Part shown: positions 45,421-55,318 of the stretch, piece after piece | Position numbering within the stretch: the first letter of the stretch is position 1 | Layout of the letters: every line of letters begins with the position of its first letter | Assembly: GCF_037971845.1 (NCBI RefSeq) | Contig: NZ_CP150227.1 | Coordinates: 248,001-312,000, forward strand | Direction: 5' to 3' | Source: Paenibacillus sp. FSL R5-0766 | GTDB taxonomy: Bacteria; Bacillota; Bacilli; Paenibacillales; Paenibacillaceae | DNA length: 64,000 bases | Notes under the pieces: generated by a model | What the model saw: only the letters and a program-made list of their open reading frames with translations | Told to the model about the DNA's origin: nothing | The model's database searches: none | Translations under genes and position numbers: made by a program

Positions 45421-46692
45421 TTAATTTGATGTGACATTGAAGTCGATTCCCTCTTTGGTAATGAGTTTCACTTGAGTGGTTAATTCTTTATCAAAGTGTA
45501 ACAATCCCATAGACCAGTAAGTAGGATTCTTAACCTGAAATAACCCTTTACTACCAAGGAAATCATTAACATGTGGTACTGAGTATTTAGAGAAAGATTC
45601 AGAATTTGGTGATTTTAAAGCATTGATACTTGGAGATTGTAAAAGGCTACCAGCCTGAAGTTGAGTCATGGAATTTTTAATATTTAAATCAAATTCAGCA
45701 AAAGAATAATACGATCCACGCAGTAAGGTGTCTTTCTCATCAACAAAAACTGGATAATAGATACTACGTTTCAATCCTGTAACATACGGATTTATGATAA
45801 TCCAATTTTTTAATTTAACATCTGCATAACTAGTAACTGTAACTAATTCTTTATTTCTGACTTGAGAGAATTGATCAGTGACTTTACTGTAATCATACGA
45901 ATCAAAGAATTTATTTTTTGGTGTCTTCTGATACTTAGGCGCAATAATACTCAAATTCGTCCCCGTCAAACCCACTGCTCGCAGCTCATTTAAACCCTGA
46001 AAATCGGCAGGTTTTGTCTTGGCAACTGCTGCATAACGGGCGATCAATACTGCTACTTCTGCTCGAGTGGTGGTACGATCAACGCCAAATGTTTTATCGT
46101 TTGCCACACTCATCAGTCCTGTTCCCAGGGCAACGGCTAGTGCATTTTTTTGAGCGCTTGCGAGTTTACCTGTGAAATATTCCTTTGCAGGCACAACGGT
46201 GTTGGTCACATCAGAGAGTGCTTGTTTGTACTCAGGATCAACCACGGTTAGTCCTTGCGTCAGCCATGTAGCCATTTCGCCTCGTTGAAGAGCGCCTTGT
46301 GCATCCAATTTCCCCTTATAATTAGAAGGGCTGATAAAACCTTTTGCTATAGCAATAGAGACGCCGTTTTTTGCCCACTCGGGTATGTCTGTGAAATTGT
46401 TTTGTTCTTGTGTTGATGCATTAGGCTGGTCGGATAAACGTCCCAGGATACTTGCCATTTCAGCTTTGGTGACCGGTGAGCTTGGTTTAAATGTCCCGTC
46501 GGCATACCCCTTGAAATAACCTTGTTCCACGGCCGAATTAATTGCTGAAGATGCCCAGTGTGTAGAAGGAACGTCCTTGAATGTAGTTGTAGCTTGTGCA
46601 GCTTCTACAGAACTCCCAACGCCTCCAAAACCTACGATACCCCCTGTTAATAAAGCTAGTGCCGTTACGCCGGAAACCATCATTTTTTTCAT
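45421..46692 (-). CDS. S-layer homology (SLH) domain protein
   Basis: 423 aa. Signal peptide MKKMMVSGVTALALLTGGIV ending near EAAQA. Three SLH repeats follow at ~38-85 (FKDVPSTHWASSAINSAVEQGYFKGYADGTFKP), ~100-150 (FTDIPEWAKNGVSIAIAKGFI) and ~165-220 (TTRAEVAVLIARYAAV), which bind pyruvylated secondary cell-wall polymer. The remaining ~200 residues are unassigned. ATG 46692 has GAGAGGAG upstream. First gene of a two-gene surface operon. Confidence 0.92.
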   Translation of the reverse strand: MKKMMVSGVTALALLTGGIVGFGGVGSSVEAAQATTTFKDVPSTHWASSAINSAVEQGYFKGYADGTFKPSSPVTKAEMASILGRLSDQPNASTQEQNNFTDIPEWAKNGVSIAIAKGFISPSNYKGKLDAQGALQRGEMATWLTQGLTVVDPEYKQALSDVTNTVVPAKEYFTGKLASAQKNALAVALGTGLMSVANDKTFGVDRTTTRAEVAVLIARYAAVAKTKPADFQGLNELRAVGLTGTNLSIIAPKYQKTPKNKFFDSYDYSKVTDQFSQVRNKELVTVTSYADVKLKNWIIINPYVTGLKRSIYYPVFVDEKDTLLRGSYYSFAEFDLNIKNSMTQLQAGSLLQSPSINALKSPNSESFSKYSVPHVNDFLGSKGLFQVKNPTYWSMGLLHFDKELTTQVKLITKEGIDFNVTSN

Positions 46693-47026
46693 GAATTTTA
46701 CTCCTCTCAATTGTGAATTTCTCTCCTTAGATATGTACTTTTCAGGCTACTAGATACTAAATTTGTAATAATAATCAATATTCTACCATGTATAACTAGG
46801 CTGTTGGTATGATTTATCAATATATTTCCTCCTCTCCACCCAACTATTACTAATGCTCAAGACCTATATTTCCTCAAAAAACACAAAAAAAGGCCACGAA
46901 TCCGCAGATTCATAGCCTTATGCTTTAAGGTCTCCAACATATGTAGTTCCATCAATAATCAATAAATCAAGAATACTCGATTTCCAAACATTTGAAAAGC
47001 CCATATTCTTCTTACTCTAAATAAAG
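46693..47026. other. 334-bp spacer between surface operon and csaA
   Basis: A/T-rich. It carries the csaA terminator at 46885-46920 and, further left, the presumed - strand promoter of the SLH operon; no confident -35/-10 pair was picked. No ORF of note. Confidence 0.5.
46885..46920 (-). terminator. csaA terminator (- strand)
   Basis: On the - strand AAGGC.ATGAATC pairs with GATTCGT.GCCTT around a short loop, followed by a T-run (seven A on the + strand). Confidence 0.85.
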
Positions 47027-47356
47027 TCAGGCTATCGGTGTTCCATTAGGCAATGGGCTATCCGGTGTAAGCAAGACAACATCGCCTTCACCAGGCACGC
47101 CGCCAAGCACAAGTACTTCAGAGACAAAACCGGCAATACGCCGGGGTGGAAAATTAACTACTGCAACGACCTGTTTGCCGATGATCATGTCAGGCGTGTA
47201 TCGCTGGGTAATCTGAGCACTGGAGCGTTTCAGACCAAGTGGTCCGAAGTCGATCGTCATTTTAATAGCGGGTATGCGAGCCTTGGGGAATGGTTCGGCT
47301 TCCACCACGGTACCAACCCGGATGTCATGCTGTATGAACTCTTCAAAAGTAGCCAT
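47027..47356 (-). CDS. csaA: CsaA-like tRNA-binding/chaperone protein
   Basis: 109-aa single OB-fold of the tRNA_bind family. Markers are FEEFIQHDIRVGTVVEAEPFPKARIPAIKMTIDFG, GLKRSSAQIT and VVNFPPRRIAGFVSEVLVLG. CsaA has been described as a secretion-linked chaperone and resembles the tRNA-binding domain of methionyl-tRNA synthetase. RBS AAAGGAGATCTACCCCT. Monocistronic with its own terminator. Confidence 0.95.
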   Translation of the reverse strand: MATFEEFIQHDIRVGTVVEAEPFPKARIPAIKMTIDFGPLGLKRSSAQITQRYTPDMIIGKQVVAVVNFPPRRIAGFVSEVLVLGGVPGEGDVVLLTPDSPLPNGTPIA

Positions 47357-47404
47357 AGGGGTAGATCTCCTTTCAACTATTGGGGACTATTATAAATGAA
47401 AAAT

Positions 47405-47446
47405 CATCAAAAAATCCAGATTACGCTGTATCGTAACCTGGATTTC
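47405..47446 (-). terminator. udk terminator (- strand)
   Basis: AAATCCAGATTAC (47413-47425) pairs with GTAACCTGGATTT (47434-47446) with one mismatch; A-rich on the left, giving a - strand T-run. Confidence 0.8.
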
Positions 47447-47468
47447 TGTTGTGTTGCTTTGAAACAAA

Positions 47469-48101
47469 TTAAGCGCCATTCCAATTCTCTCCGGTGAGGT
47501 ATTTCTCGGTTAGGATGGATAACATCTGAATACCTACTTCATTATGTCCGCCTTCTGGAATAATGATATCGGCATACTTTTTGGATGGCTCGATAAAAGC
47601 ATCGTGCATTGGTTTTACCGTTTCGAGATATTGTTTGTACACGGATTGGATCGTGCGTCCGCGTTCTTCAATGTCCCGCAGTACTCTCCGCAAAATCCGC
47701 ACATCGGAATCGGTATCAACAAATACTTTGATGTCCATCAGACTGCGAAGATGTTCATCAATCAGCACATGCAATCCTTCTACAATGACAATATGGTTCG
47801 GTGCCAGTTCAACCGTCTCATTGGCAGCACGGTTATCTATGGTGAAGTCATATACGGGAGCATACGCCGCTTGGCCTTTTTTCAACAAGGTGAGATGCTC
47901 AATCAACAGATCATTATCGAATGCAAACGGGTGATCGTAATTGGTGAGTCGGCGTTGCTCAGGTGTGAGCTGCGACTGGTCTTTGTAATAATTGTCTTGG
48001 GAGATAAACGTAACTTTAGCTGATCCCAGACGGTCTATGACGGAGCGAGCTACCGTCGTTTTACCGGAGCCGGTTCCTCCGGCGATACCAATAATGAGCA
48101 T
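47469..48101 (-). CDS. udk: uridine kinase
   Basis: Phosphorylates uridine and cytidine in pyrimidine salvage, 210 aa. P-loop GIAGGTGSGKTTVA at ~7-19, SQDNYYKDQSQL, NYDHPFAFDNDLLIEHL, VIVEGLHVL and the RD-R motif DVRILRRVLRDIEERGRT are all characteristic. RBS: AGGGAGGCTTATGG. Terminator at 47405. Confidence 0.96.
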   Translation of the reverse strand: MLIIGIAGGTGSGKTTVARSVIDRLGSAKVTFISQDNYYKDQSQLTPEQRRLTNYDHPFAFDNDLLIEHLTLLKKGQAAYAPVYDFTIDNRAANETVELAPNHIVIVEGLHVLIDEHLRSLMDIKVFVDTDSDVRILRRVLRDIEERGRTIQSVYKQYLETVKPMHDAFIEPSKKYADIIIPEGGHNEVGIQMLSILTEKYLTGENWNGA

Positions 48102-48302
48102 GGTTGTTCCATAAGCCTCCCTAAAATGGCAGCATGATGAATGGATAAAAGCGCATCAGAAATCCTTCGTTCATGGCCTTTATCCACATGTCTGTCTCTG
48201 AATACACAATTCCTTCATTGTACCATAGCACTCGACTTTTTTCATCTTGGTGTATGGACCATGTTTTGCCTTCAAGGGGCGTTATGCATGCTCATATTCA
48301 TT

Positions 48303-48884
48303 TTACTGCATATTTTTGGATGATACTCCCTGTGGTGACTCCCATAGTGCCAATAGTCGCTGGCCGATGGAACTTTTGGTGAACAGATTCAGGATGACGA
48401 AACCAAGTACACTTCCTGTTGTATTGGCTATTATATCGTTCAGATCGGTGCTGCGACCGTTGCCCAAGGTTATTCGGAGCAGGAGCTGTGTAATTTCAAT
48501 GAGGAAACTTAGGGCTAATCCTGCTGATGCTGCTGTTCGTATCGAATGAATCCAAGACTTTATGAAAGGAAGCATGAACCCCAGTGGTATAAACAGCACA
48601 ATGTTGAGGAGAAAGCTTGGTGCATCCGCGGTCAGGAGCGGAATCCATTGAATGCTTTGATACCATGGGGTCTGATTGGCATAGATTCCGATGTTCACGT
48701 CGATAGGGAAAAATACAAAATGCATAACGCCCAACATATATATGGCAAATGCGAGCATCGACACATATTGTCTGACCGTGTACCTGGTTTTGCTCACCCT
48801 GGCATGGAGCATCAGGGCGAGCAGGACCAGAACGAATAATGGGCCAAGTACGATGGGAGATGAGATTGAATATTGGATGGACAT
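48303..48884 (-). CDS. VanZ-like family membrane protein
   Basis: 193 aa with five membrane helices. The VanZ core motifs are YQSIQWIPLL, LLNIVLFIPLGFMLPF, SFLIEITQLLLRITLGNGRSTDLNDIIANTTGSVLGF. VanZ-like proteins are linked to glycopeptide tolerance in a few cases, but most have no known role, and no vanA-type genes are nearby. RBS GAAGGAGCCATTCC. Confidence 0.88.
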   Translation of the reverse strand: MSIQYSISSPIVLGPLFVLVLLALMLHARVSKTRYTVRQYVSMLAFAIYMLGVMHFVFFPIDVNIGIYANQTPWYQSIQWIPLLTADAPSFLLNIVLFIPLGFMLPFIKSWIHSIRTAASAGLALSFLIEITQLLLRITLGNGRSTDLNDIIANTTGSVLGFVILNLFTKSSIGQRLLALWESPQGVSSKNMQ

Positions 48885-48917
48885 GGAATGGCTCCTTCAC
48901 AAGGAAATGAGATCAGG

Positions 48918-50042
48918 CTATTGAAGCTGAATCTTCATTTCCATTCCCTTGATGAATTGATTATCTTTAACCTCTTCAGCGAAGTCATCCTTGATCTCAA
49001 AAGGTTTCACTATCAGATATTTTATATCCTTGGCAGTTGTGGCATATATGCGTTCGGATGTTAATTGGGTTCCCTTATAGGTGCCCTCGCCGCTAAGTGA
49101 GGTCAGTTGCCGCCCCTGATCATCATAGACGGCAAATCCGATGTGACTCAGCTTTTCCTGCTCCTTTGCCGTAAGAGTATTCTTATCATTCAAACTGATA
49201 ACAGTAGTTAGGCGAGTGGTGACAGGGGTAACCTCAGCTTCCGTAACAGCGGCCGTATACAGATCGTTGGTCATGGCTGTGTTAGGCAGAACCCGATGAA
49301 TGTTATCTGTTGATTTGGTAAATGGAACCGTCAGCTCGAACTCATGATCAATACCCTGCAATGTCAATTGAACTTTGGCGTCAAACTGATCCGGCCAATG
49401 TGCCGTTCCCTGATCGGAGGAAATGACCTGCTCAAAGAGCAGTGTATCTGGCTGCGTTTCTCCTACCGAACTATAGAACAGTCCGCTATTCGGACGGGTC
49501 CCGTCGACTTTTAGAAAGACATTCTCAATTCCGCTGCTCAGTTTCACGATGTCCTTGCCATTGTCATATTCGCCTTGATTCAGATTAGGCGCAGTGAAAT
49601 GAACCAGAAACGCAGCACGTGTACCATCATATACCGCTTCAAGCACTTCGAGCTTCACATCCTGGTAAGCAACCTTGCTGTTAACAGGGGTAGTCAAGCC
49701 TTCGTTGCCCGCCGTTCGCAGACCCATATCAGCTTCTATCGAGCTGAAGAGGTTGCCCACGAGTGGAATATTGCGCAAGGAGGCAGCCATGGCCGGTGAT
49801 ACAAAGCCGGATGCAAATACGGTAACGCCCAACACTCCGGCTGCGATCGTCGCAGCTGCAGCCTTGTGCCATCGCTTGTTCCGGCGACTGGAGCGCAAAG
49901 TCTGTTCCGTTTTCAATGTGTCTGGCGACACCGGCAGAGATTCCAGAGTGGCATCAATCCGGTTACGAACGAGTTCAGACATCAGGGGACGCTCCTTCGC
50001 TTGGTTCTTTAATTCCTGATCGATATTAAACGGGTTTGACAT
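48918..50042 (-). CDS. membrane anti-sigma factor, DUF4179 type
   Basis: 374 aa. A cytosolic N-terminus of ~55 residues is followed by one membrane helix (AAATIAAGVLGVTVFASGF) and an extracellular beta-rich DUF4179/DUF5643-like region. Such proteins bind the partner ECF sigma factor until a cell-envelope signal arrives. The start overlaps the sigma gene by 17 bp, an arrangement typical of sigma/anti-sigma pairs. Confidence 0.85.
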   Translation of the reverse strand: MSNPFNIDQELKNQAKERPLMSELVRNRIDATLESLPVSPDTLKTEQTLRSSRRNKRWHKAAAATIAAGVLGVTVFASGFVSPAMAASLRNIPLVGNLFSSIEADMGLRTAGNEGLTTPVNSKVAYQDVKLEVLEAVYDGTRAAFLVHFTAPNLNQGEYDNGKDIVKLSSGIENVFLKVDGTRPNSGLFYSSVGETQPDTLLFEQVISSDQGTAHWPDQFDAKVQLTLQGIDHEFELTVPFTKSTDNIHRVLPNTAMTNDLYTAAVTEAEVTPVTTRLTTVISLNDKNTLTAKEQEKLSHIGFAVYDDQGRQLTSLSGEGTYKGTQLTSERIYATTAKDIKYLIVKPFEIKDDFAEEVKDNQFIKGMEMKIQLQ

Positions 50043-50562
50043 GTAAGTTTACCTCCCGAAAATTTTTGAATTTCTGATATAACTCCTGCCTTGCCCGAGT
50101 AAGTCTCATTTTCACTGCACTTTCGGAAATATTCAGCGCATCGGCGACTTGACGCAGGGACAGGTCTTCAAAATAATGCAAAACGACTACAATTCGTTTC
50201 GATTCCTCCAGACGGTCTACCGCTTCTCGCATATCGACCTCGTCGTAGGGACTGGAATGCTCCCGCTTTTCTGAAGGTACTTCCGCATAAGCGGTGGAGA
50301 GAGCGCGGCGGGACAGCATCGTGTTACATTCATTGATGAGGATGCGAAACAGCCAGGTTTTGAAATACCGGGGTTCCCGGAGTGTATGCACCGATTTGTA
50401 TGCGTTCAGAATTGTCTCCTGAATGGCATCGGCCACGTCCTCCTCTTTTCGCAGCATGGATTTTGCCGTATTGTACAAAGAGTTTTCAATGTCTCGAATA
50501 AGCCGGATAAAGGCTTCACGATCTCCTTGGATGGCCTGGTTAACTAGATCGGTTGAACCCAT
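50026..50562 (-). CDS. ECF RNA polymerase sigma factor
   Basis: 178 aa from ATG 50562 (AAAGGAGCTGTTATCC upstream; a longer frame from 50652 lacks an RBS). Region 2 (REAFIRLIRDIENSLYNTAKSMLRKEEDVADAIQETILNAYKSV...YFKTWLFRI) and region 4 (IVVVLHYFEDLSLRQVADALNISESAVKMRLTRARQEL) are clear. Directs RNAP to an envelope-stress or similar regulon, usually including its own promoter. Operon with the anti-sigma. Confidence 0.93.
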   Translation of the reverse strand: MGSTDLVNQAIQGDREAFIRLIRDIENSLYNTAKSMLRKEEDVADAIQETILNAYKSVHTLREPRYFKTWLFRILINECNTMLSRRALSTAYAEVPSEKREHSSPYDEVDMREAVDRLEESKRIVVVLHYFEDLSLRQVADALNISESAVKMRLTRARQELYQKFKNFREVNLHVKPV

Positions 50563-50760
50563 GGATAACAGCTCCTTTCGTATTGGAGGGATGAAGCCAG
50601 CACTTGGCTGGTTTTTATATGAATTAGACTGGCGGGTAGGGCATATGGTCACATTTTCTTTTTATAGTTTTAAAGAAGGGGCGTTGTTATATCTGACGTA
50701 TCGGGTCTCTACGTTCCCTTCAATGATAAGAGTGGCTGATTTTTCCCTAAGATTGGATGA

Positions 50761-50788
50761 TTGACTTTTTCAAAAACAGCACTATAAT
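50761..50788 (+). promoter_or_regulatory. sigma-A promoter of licT operon
   Basis: TTGACT at 50761-50766 and TATAAT at 50783-50788, 16-bp spacer, about 20 bp before the RAT site. Near-consensus, so control here is by antitermination rather than initiation. Confidence 0.8.
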
Positions 50789-50807
50789 AAACTTATATTC
50801 ATAACAC

Positions 50808-50878
50808 GGACTGTTACTGGGGAAACCAGGCATGACCGAATTCGATTGCTTTACTGTAATCGCTTTCGGTCTTTTTTT
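50808..50878 (+). promoter_or_regulatory. RAT antiterminator and overlapping terminator before licT
   Basis: The 30-nt RAT (50808-50837) begins GGACTGTTACTG and ends CAGGCATGACC, matching LicT/BglG targets. Its 3' GACC is also the 5' arm of the terminator GACCGAA/TTCGGTC (50834-50840/50865-50871), with a T-run to 50878. LicT binding to the RAT blocks terminator formation. Confidence 0.93.
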
Positions 50879-50901
50879 ATTTTTGTTGGGGGGTGAGAAC
50901 A

Positions 50902-51738
50902 TTGAAGGTTATCAAGAAAGTAAACAATAACGTGGCCATCGCTATTAATGAACATAACGAAGAGGTTTTTGTCGTAGGCAAGGGTGTAGGATTTCTGAAA
51001 ACGCCCTATGAGCTGACGGAGACGGACTTGGTGGAGAAAATTTTCGTGGCACCGAAGAACATCCGGATGTATGATCTGCTGAACAGTATTCCGATTGAGG
51101 ATATTTATCTCGCGGAGGAAGTCATCAAGTTGGGCAGTCAGATTCTGAATAAAACATTTAACCCGAATCTGCTTCTCACCCTGTCCGACCATATCAGTTT
51201 TGCATTAACCCGAACCAGAGAAGGCATCCGTATCAAAAATCCGCTGGAATGGGAAGTGCGGACACTCTATCCGGACGAGACCCGGGTGGGGGAGGCTGCC
51301 CTGAAACTGATTCAGGAAAAAACGGATATCGCTCTGCCAACAGCCGAAACAACACTGATTGCTCTGCATTTTGTTAATGCACAGGTGGGCTCTGGAGAGA
51401 TGACGGATACCACGAAGGTAACCACAGTTACGGGCGAGATTCTGTCTGTGATCAAATATGCTCTCAAAATTGACTTTCAGGAGGATTCCATCCATTTCAT
51501 GCGCTTTGCCACACATATCCGTTATTTCATTCTGAGGCAGATGAGCGGTAAATCGCTCAAGGATGAGAATGAATCGCTGTTCCTGATGGTGAAGGAGAAG
51601 TTTCCGAAAGAACTGGCTTGTGTGGAGAAGATTGCTGACTTCCTGAAAAATAATTACGGCTGGACCTGTTCGGATGATGAAAAATTATATCTGATCTTGC
51701 ATATTCAACGATTGATCTCGAATGAACCAACGGAATGA
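50902..51738 (+). CDS. licT: LicT/BglG-family transcriptional antiterminator
   Basis: 278-aa RNA-binding regulator. The N-terminal CAT domain spans ~1-55 (MKVIKKVNNNVAIA...EEVFVVGKGVGFLK). PRD1 lies at ~65-170 (SDHISFAL; LHFVNAQ) and PRD2 at ~175-278 (ATHIRYFIL; LHIQRL), with the conserved His phosphorylated by HPr or PTS EII. TTG at 50902 follows GGGGGGTGAG; a GTG three codons earlier is too close to it. It reads through the terminators at 50834 and 51797 when the substrate is present. Confidence 0.93.
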   Translation: MKVIKKVNNNVAIAINEHNEEVFVVGKGVGFLKTPYELTETDLVEKIFVAPKNIRMYDLLNSIPIEDIYLAEEVIKLGSQILNKTFNPNLLLTLSDHISFALTRTREGIRIKNPLEWEVRTLYPDETRVGEAALKLIQEKTDIALPTAETTLIALHFVNAQVGSGEMTDTTKVTTVTGEILSVIKYALKIDFQEDSIHFMRFATHIRYFILRQMSGKSLKDENESLFLMVKEKFPKELACVEKIADFLKNNYGWTCSDDEKLYLILHIQRLISNEPTE

Positions 51739-51772
51739 ACCTAATGAAGGAACTAACCAAATACTCCATATT

Positions 51773-51845
51773 GGACTGTTACTGATTCGATCAGGCATGA
51801 CCAAGCGTAGGGAATGACGATTCCCCGGCTTGGTCATTTTTTATA
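51773..51845 (+). promoter_or_regulatory. second RAT antiterminator and terminator before PTS gene
   Basis: RAT 51773-51802 begins GGACTGTTACTG and ends CAGGCATGACC. It overlaps a terminator whose stem ATGACCAAGC/GCTTGGTCAT (51797-51806/51828-51837) has an inner GGAAT/ATTCC hairpin and a T-run. Antitermination is thus needed a second time, between licT and the transporter. Confidence 0.93.
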
Positions 51846-51877
51846 TATCCAATTTATTCATGTAGAGGAGAAGGGTC

Positions 51878-53806
51878 ATGAACAACAAAGACTTGGCTAA
51901 AAACGTACTTGATCTCGTTGGCGGCGAGCAAAATATATCCGGGCTAACACACTGTGCAACCCGTTTGAGATTCGTATTGAAGGATGATAACAAAGCAGAC
52001 CTCAAAGCGCTGGATCAGCTTGAGGGCGTGCTCAAGGCACAAAATTCCGGTGGACAGGTTCAGGTTGTTATCGGTGCCAAAGTAGACGCGGTATACAGTG
52101 AAGTGAAGAATTTAACTTCTGACCATATTGGCGAGCTTACGGAGTCTACAGACAGTGGAACGAAAAAGAGACGTAACCCCATCAACGTAGTGCTTGAAAC
52201 CATCGCAGGTATATTCACACCTGTTCTGCCAGCACTTGTTGGTTGCGGGATGATCAAGTGTTTGGCTACCGTTATAACTGCCATGGGTTACCTGGAAGGC
52301 TCCGGTTTCCTCACGATCATTAACATGATCGGGGACTGTATTTTCTACTTCATGCCATTCTTCCTGGCTGTTAGTGCAGCAAATCGTTTCAAAACCAATC
52401 CCTATTTGGCGGTAGCTCTTGCTGCGGGATTAATGCATCCAACCATTTTGAACGCTGCGGCTCAGATTGCTGAGACAGGTGTAAACAGTATTGATTTTCT
52501 CGGCATGCCGATTCTGTTGATGAAATATTCCTCTTCCGTCATTCCAATCATTCTGGCGGTATGGATTATGAGTTATGTGTATCCAATCGTCAATCGAGTG
52601 ATTCCCAAGTTTCTACAGGTCCTGCTTACCCCAATGATTGTTTTATTCATTATGATTCCAGTGGAACTGATCGTGCTTGGCCCAGTAGGATCATATATCG
52701 GTGACTGGTTGACCAATGGTATCAACTCATTGTTCTCAACCGCAGGTGTTCTTGCTGGTGCGATTCTTGGATTTTTCAAACCGATCATGGTCATGTTTGG
52801 TATGCACTATGCCATCATGCCGATTCAGGTTCAACAAGTGGCTACACTGGGTGCAACCGTGTTGTTACCAACGGCACTGGCGGCAAATTTGGCTCAGGCT
52901 GGAGCAGCCTTCGGTGTGTTTGTCCTAACGAAGAGTAAAACGATGAAGTCAGCGGCTGCTTCGAGTGGATTCACCGCGTTATTCGGGATTACCGAGCCGG
53001 CGATCTATGGTGTAACGCTCAAATACAAACGTCCGTTTTTCGCAGGTTGTCTGGCAGGCGGATTAGTTGGTGGATTCTACAGTTTGGTGCATACAACAGC
53101 GAATGCAATTTCACTGCCAGGTGTATTGGCCATTGGCACGTATTCATCGGATCGTTACATGTATGTCGTTATTGGTTGTATTGCCGCAGTTGTACTCGGG
53201 TTTGTGTTCACGCTGTTGGCTGGCATCAAGGAAGATACTGAAGGAAGTAAATCGAAGCAGCAAGCTACGGATAAAGTAAACAGCAATCAGCCAGCCGTTG
53301 CCACAGAGGTGACTCCAGCATCCGTATCATCACAGACATCCACATCTTCGGACATGCTTATCGTTAGTCCAATGACAGGGGAGATCAAACCAATCTCTGA
53401 GGTGGAAGATCAGGCGTTTGCCCAAGAGTTAATGGGTAAAGGGATTGCGATTGTTCCGACAGATGGCAAGGTATACGCTCCATTTGACGGAGTAGTCGAA
53501 GCACTTTATCGCACCAAACATGCCATCGGATTGAAAGCTGCGAATGGTGTCGAGATCCTGATTCATATCGGGGTGGATACCGTCAGTCTGAAAGGGAAGT
53601 ATTTTAACGCCCATATCGAACAGGGGCAGACAATCAAGGCCGGTGATTTATTGGTGGAATTTGATCCAGAAGGCATTACCTCAGCAGGTTATAACACCAT
53701 TACGTCCATTGTCGTTACCAACATGCAACAGTATGGAGATGTGCTGACTACAGCGACCAACGGCCCGATTCGGGAGAGCGAAGCGCTAATGAAGCTGATC
53801 CCTTAA
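51878..53806 (+). CDS. bglP: beta-glucoside PTS transporter, fused IIBCA
   Basis: Imports and phosphorylates beta-glucosides. 642 aa in the order EIIB ~1-85 (phospho-Cys C26 in LTHCATRLRF), EIIC ~110-450 with about ten helices, a Ser/Thr/Ala-rich linker, and EIIA ~495-640 (phospho-His H563 in ILIHIGVDTVSLKG). The product would be beta-glucoside 6-phosphate, used by the GH1 enzyme downstream. RBS: AGAGGAGAAGGGTC. Confidence 0.95.
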   Translation: MNNKDLAKNVLDLVGGEQNISGLTHCATRLRFVLKDDNKADLKALDQLEGVLKAQNSGGQVQVVIGAKVDAVYSEVKNLTSDHIGELTESTDSGTKKRRNPINVVLETIAGIFTPVLPALVGCGMIKCLATVITAMGYLEGSGFLTIINMIGDCIFYFMPFFLAVSAANRFKTNPYLAVALAAGLMHPTILNAAAQIAETGVNSIDFLGMPILLMKYSSSVIPIILAVWIMSYVYPIVNRVIPKFLQVLLTPMIVLFIMIPVELIVLGPVGSYIGDWLTNGINSLFSTAGVLAGAILGFFKPIMVMFGMHYAIMPIQVQQVATLGATVLLPTALAANLAQAGAAFGVFVLTKSKTMKSAAASSGFTALFGITEPAIYGVTLKYKRPFFAGCLAGGLVGGFYSLVHTTANAISLPGVLAIGTYSSDRYMYVVIGCIAAVVLGFVFTLLAGIKEDTEGSKSKQQATDKVNSNQPAVATEVTPASVSSQTSTSSDMLIVSPMTGEIKPISEVEDQAFAQELMGKGIAIVPTDGKVYAPFDGVVEALYRTKHAIGLKAANGVEILIHIGVDTVSLKGKYFNAHIEQGQTIKAGDLLVEFDPEGITSAGYNTITSIVVTNMQQYGDVLTTATNGPIRESEALMKLIP

Positions 53807-53839
53807 AACTTGAAATAAGACCTTAATAATACGTAATAA

Positions 53840-55312
<1,473 letters not shown>

Positions 55313-55318
55313 CAGAGC

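Noticed and set aside
48303..48884. Glycopeptide-resistance cluster because of VanZ
   Set aside because: No vanHAX-type genes nearby; VanZ-like proteins are common and mostly unrelated to resistance.
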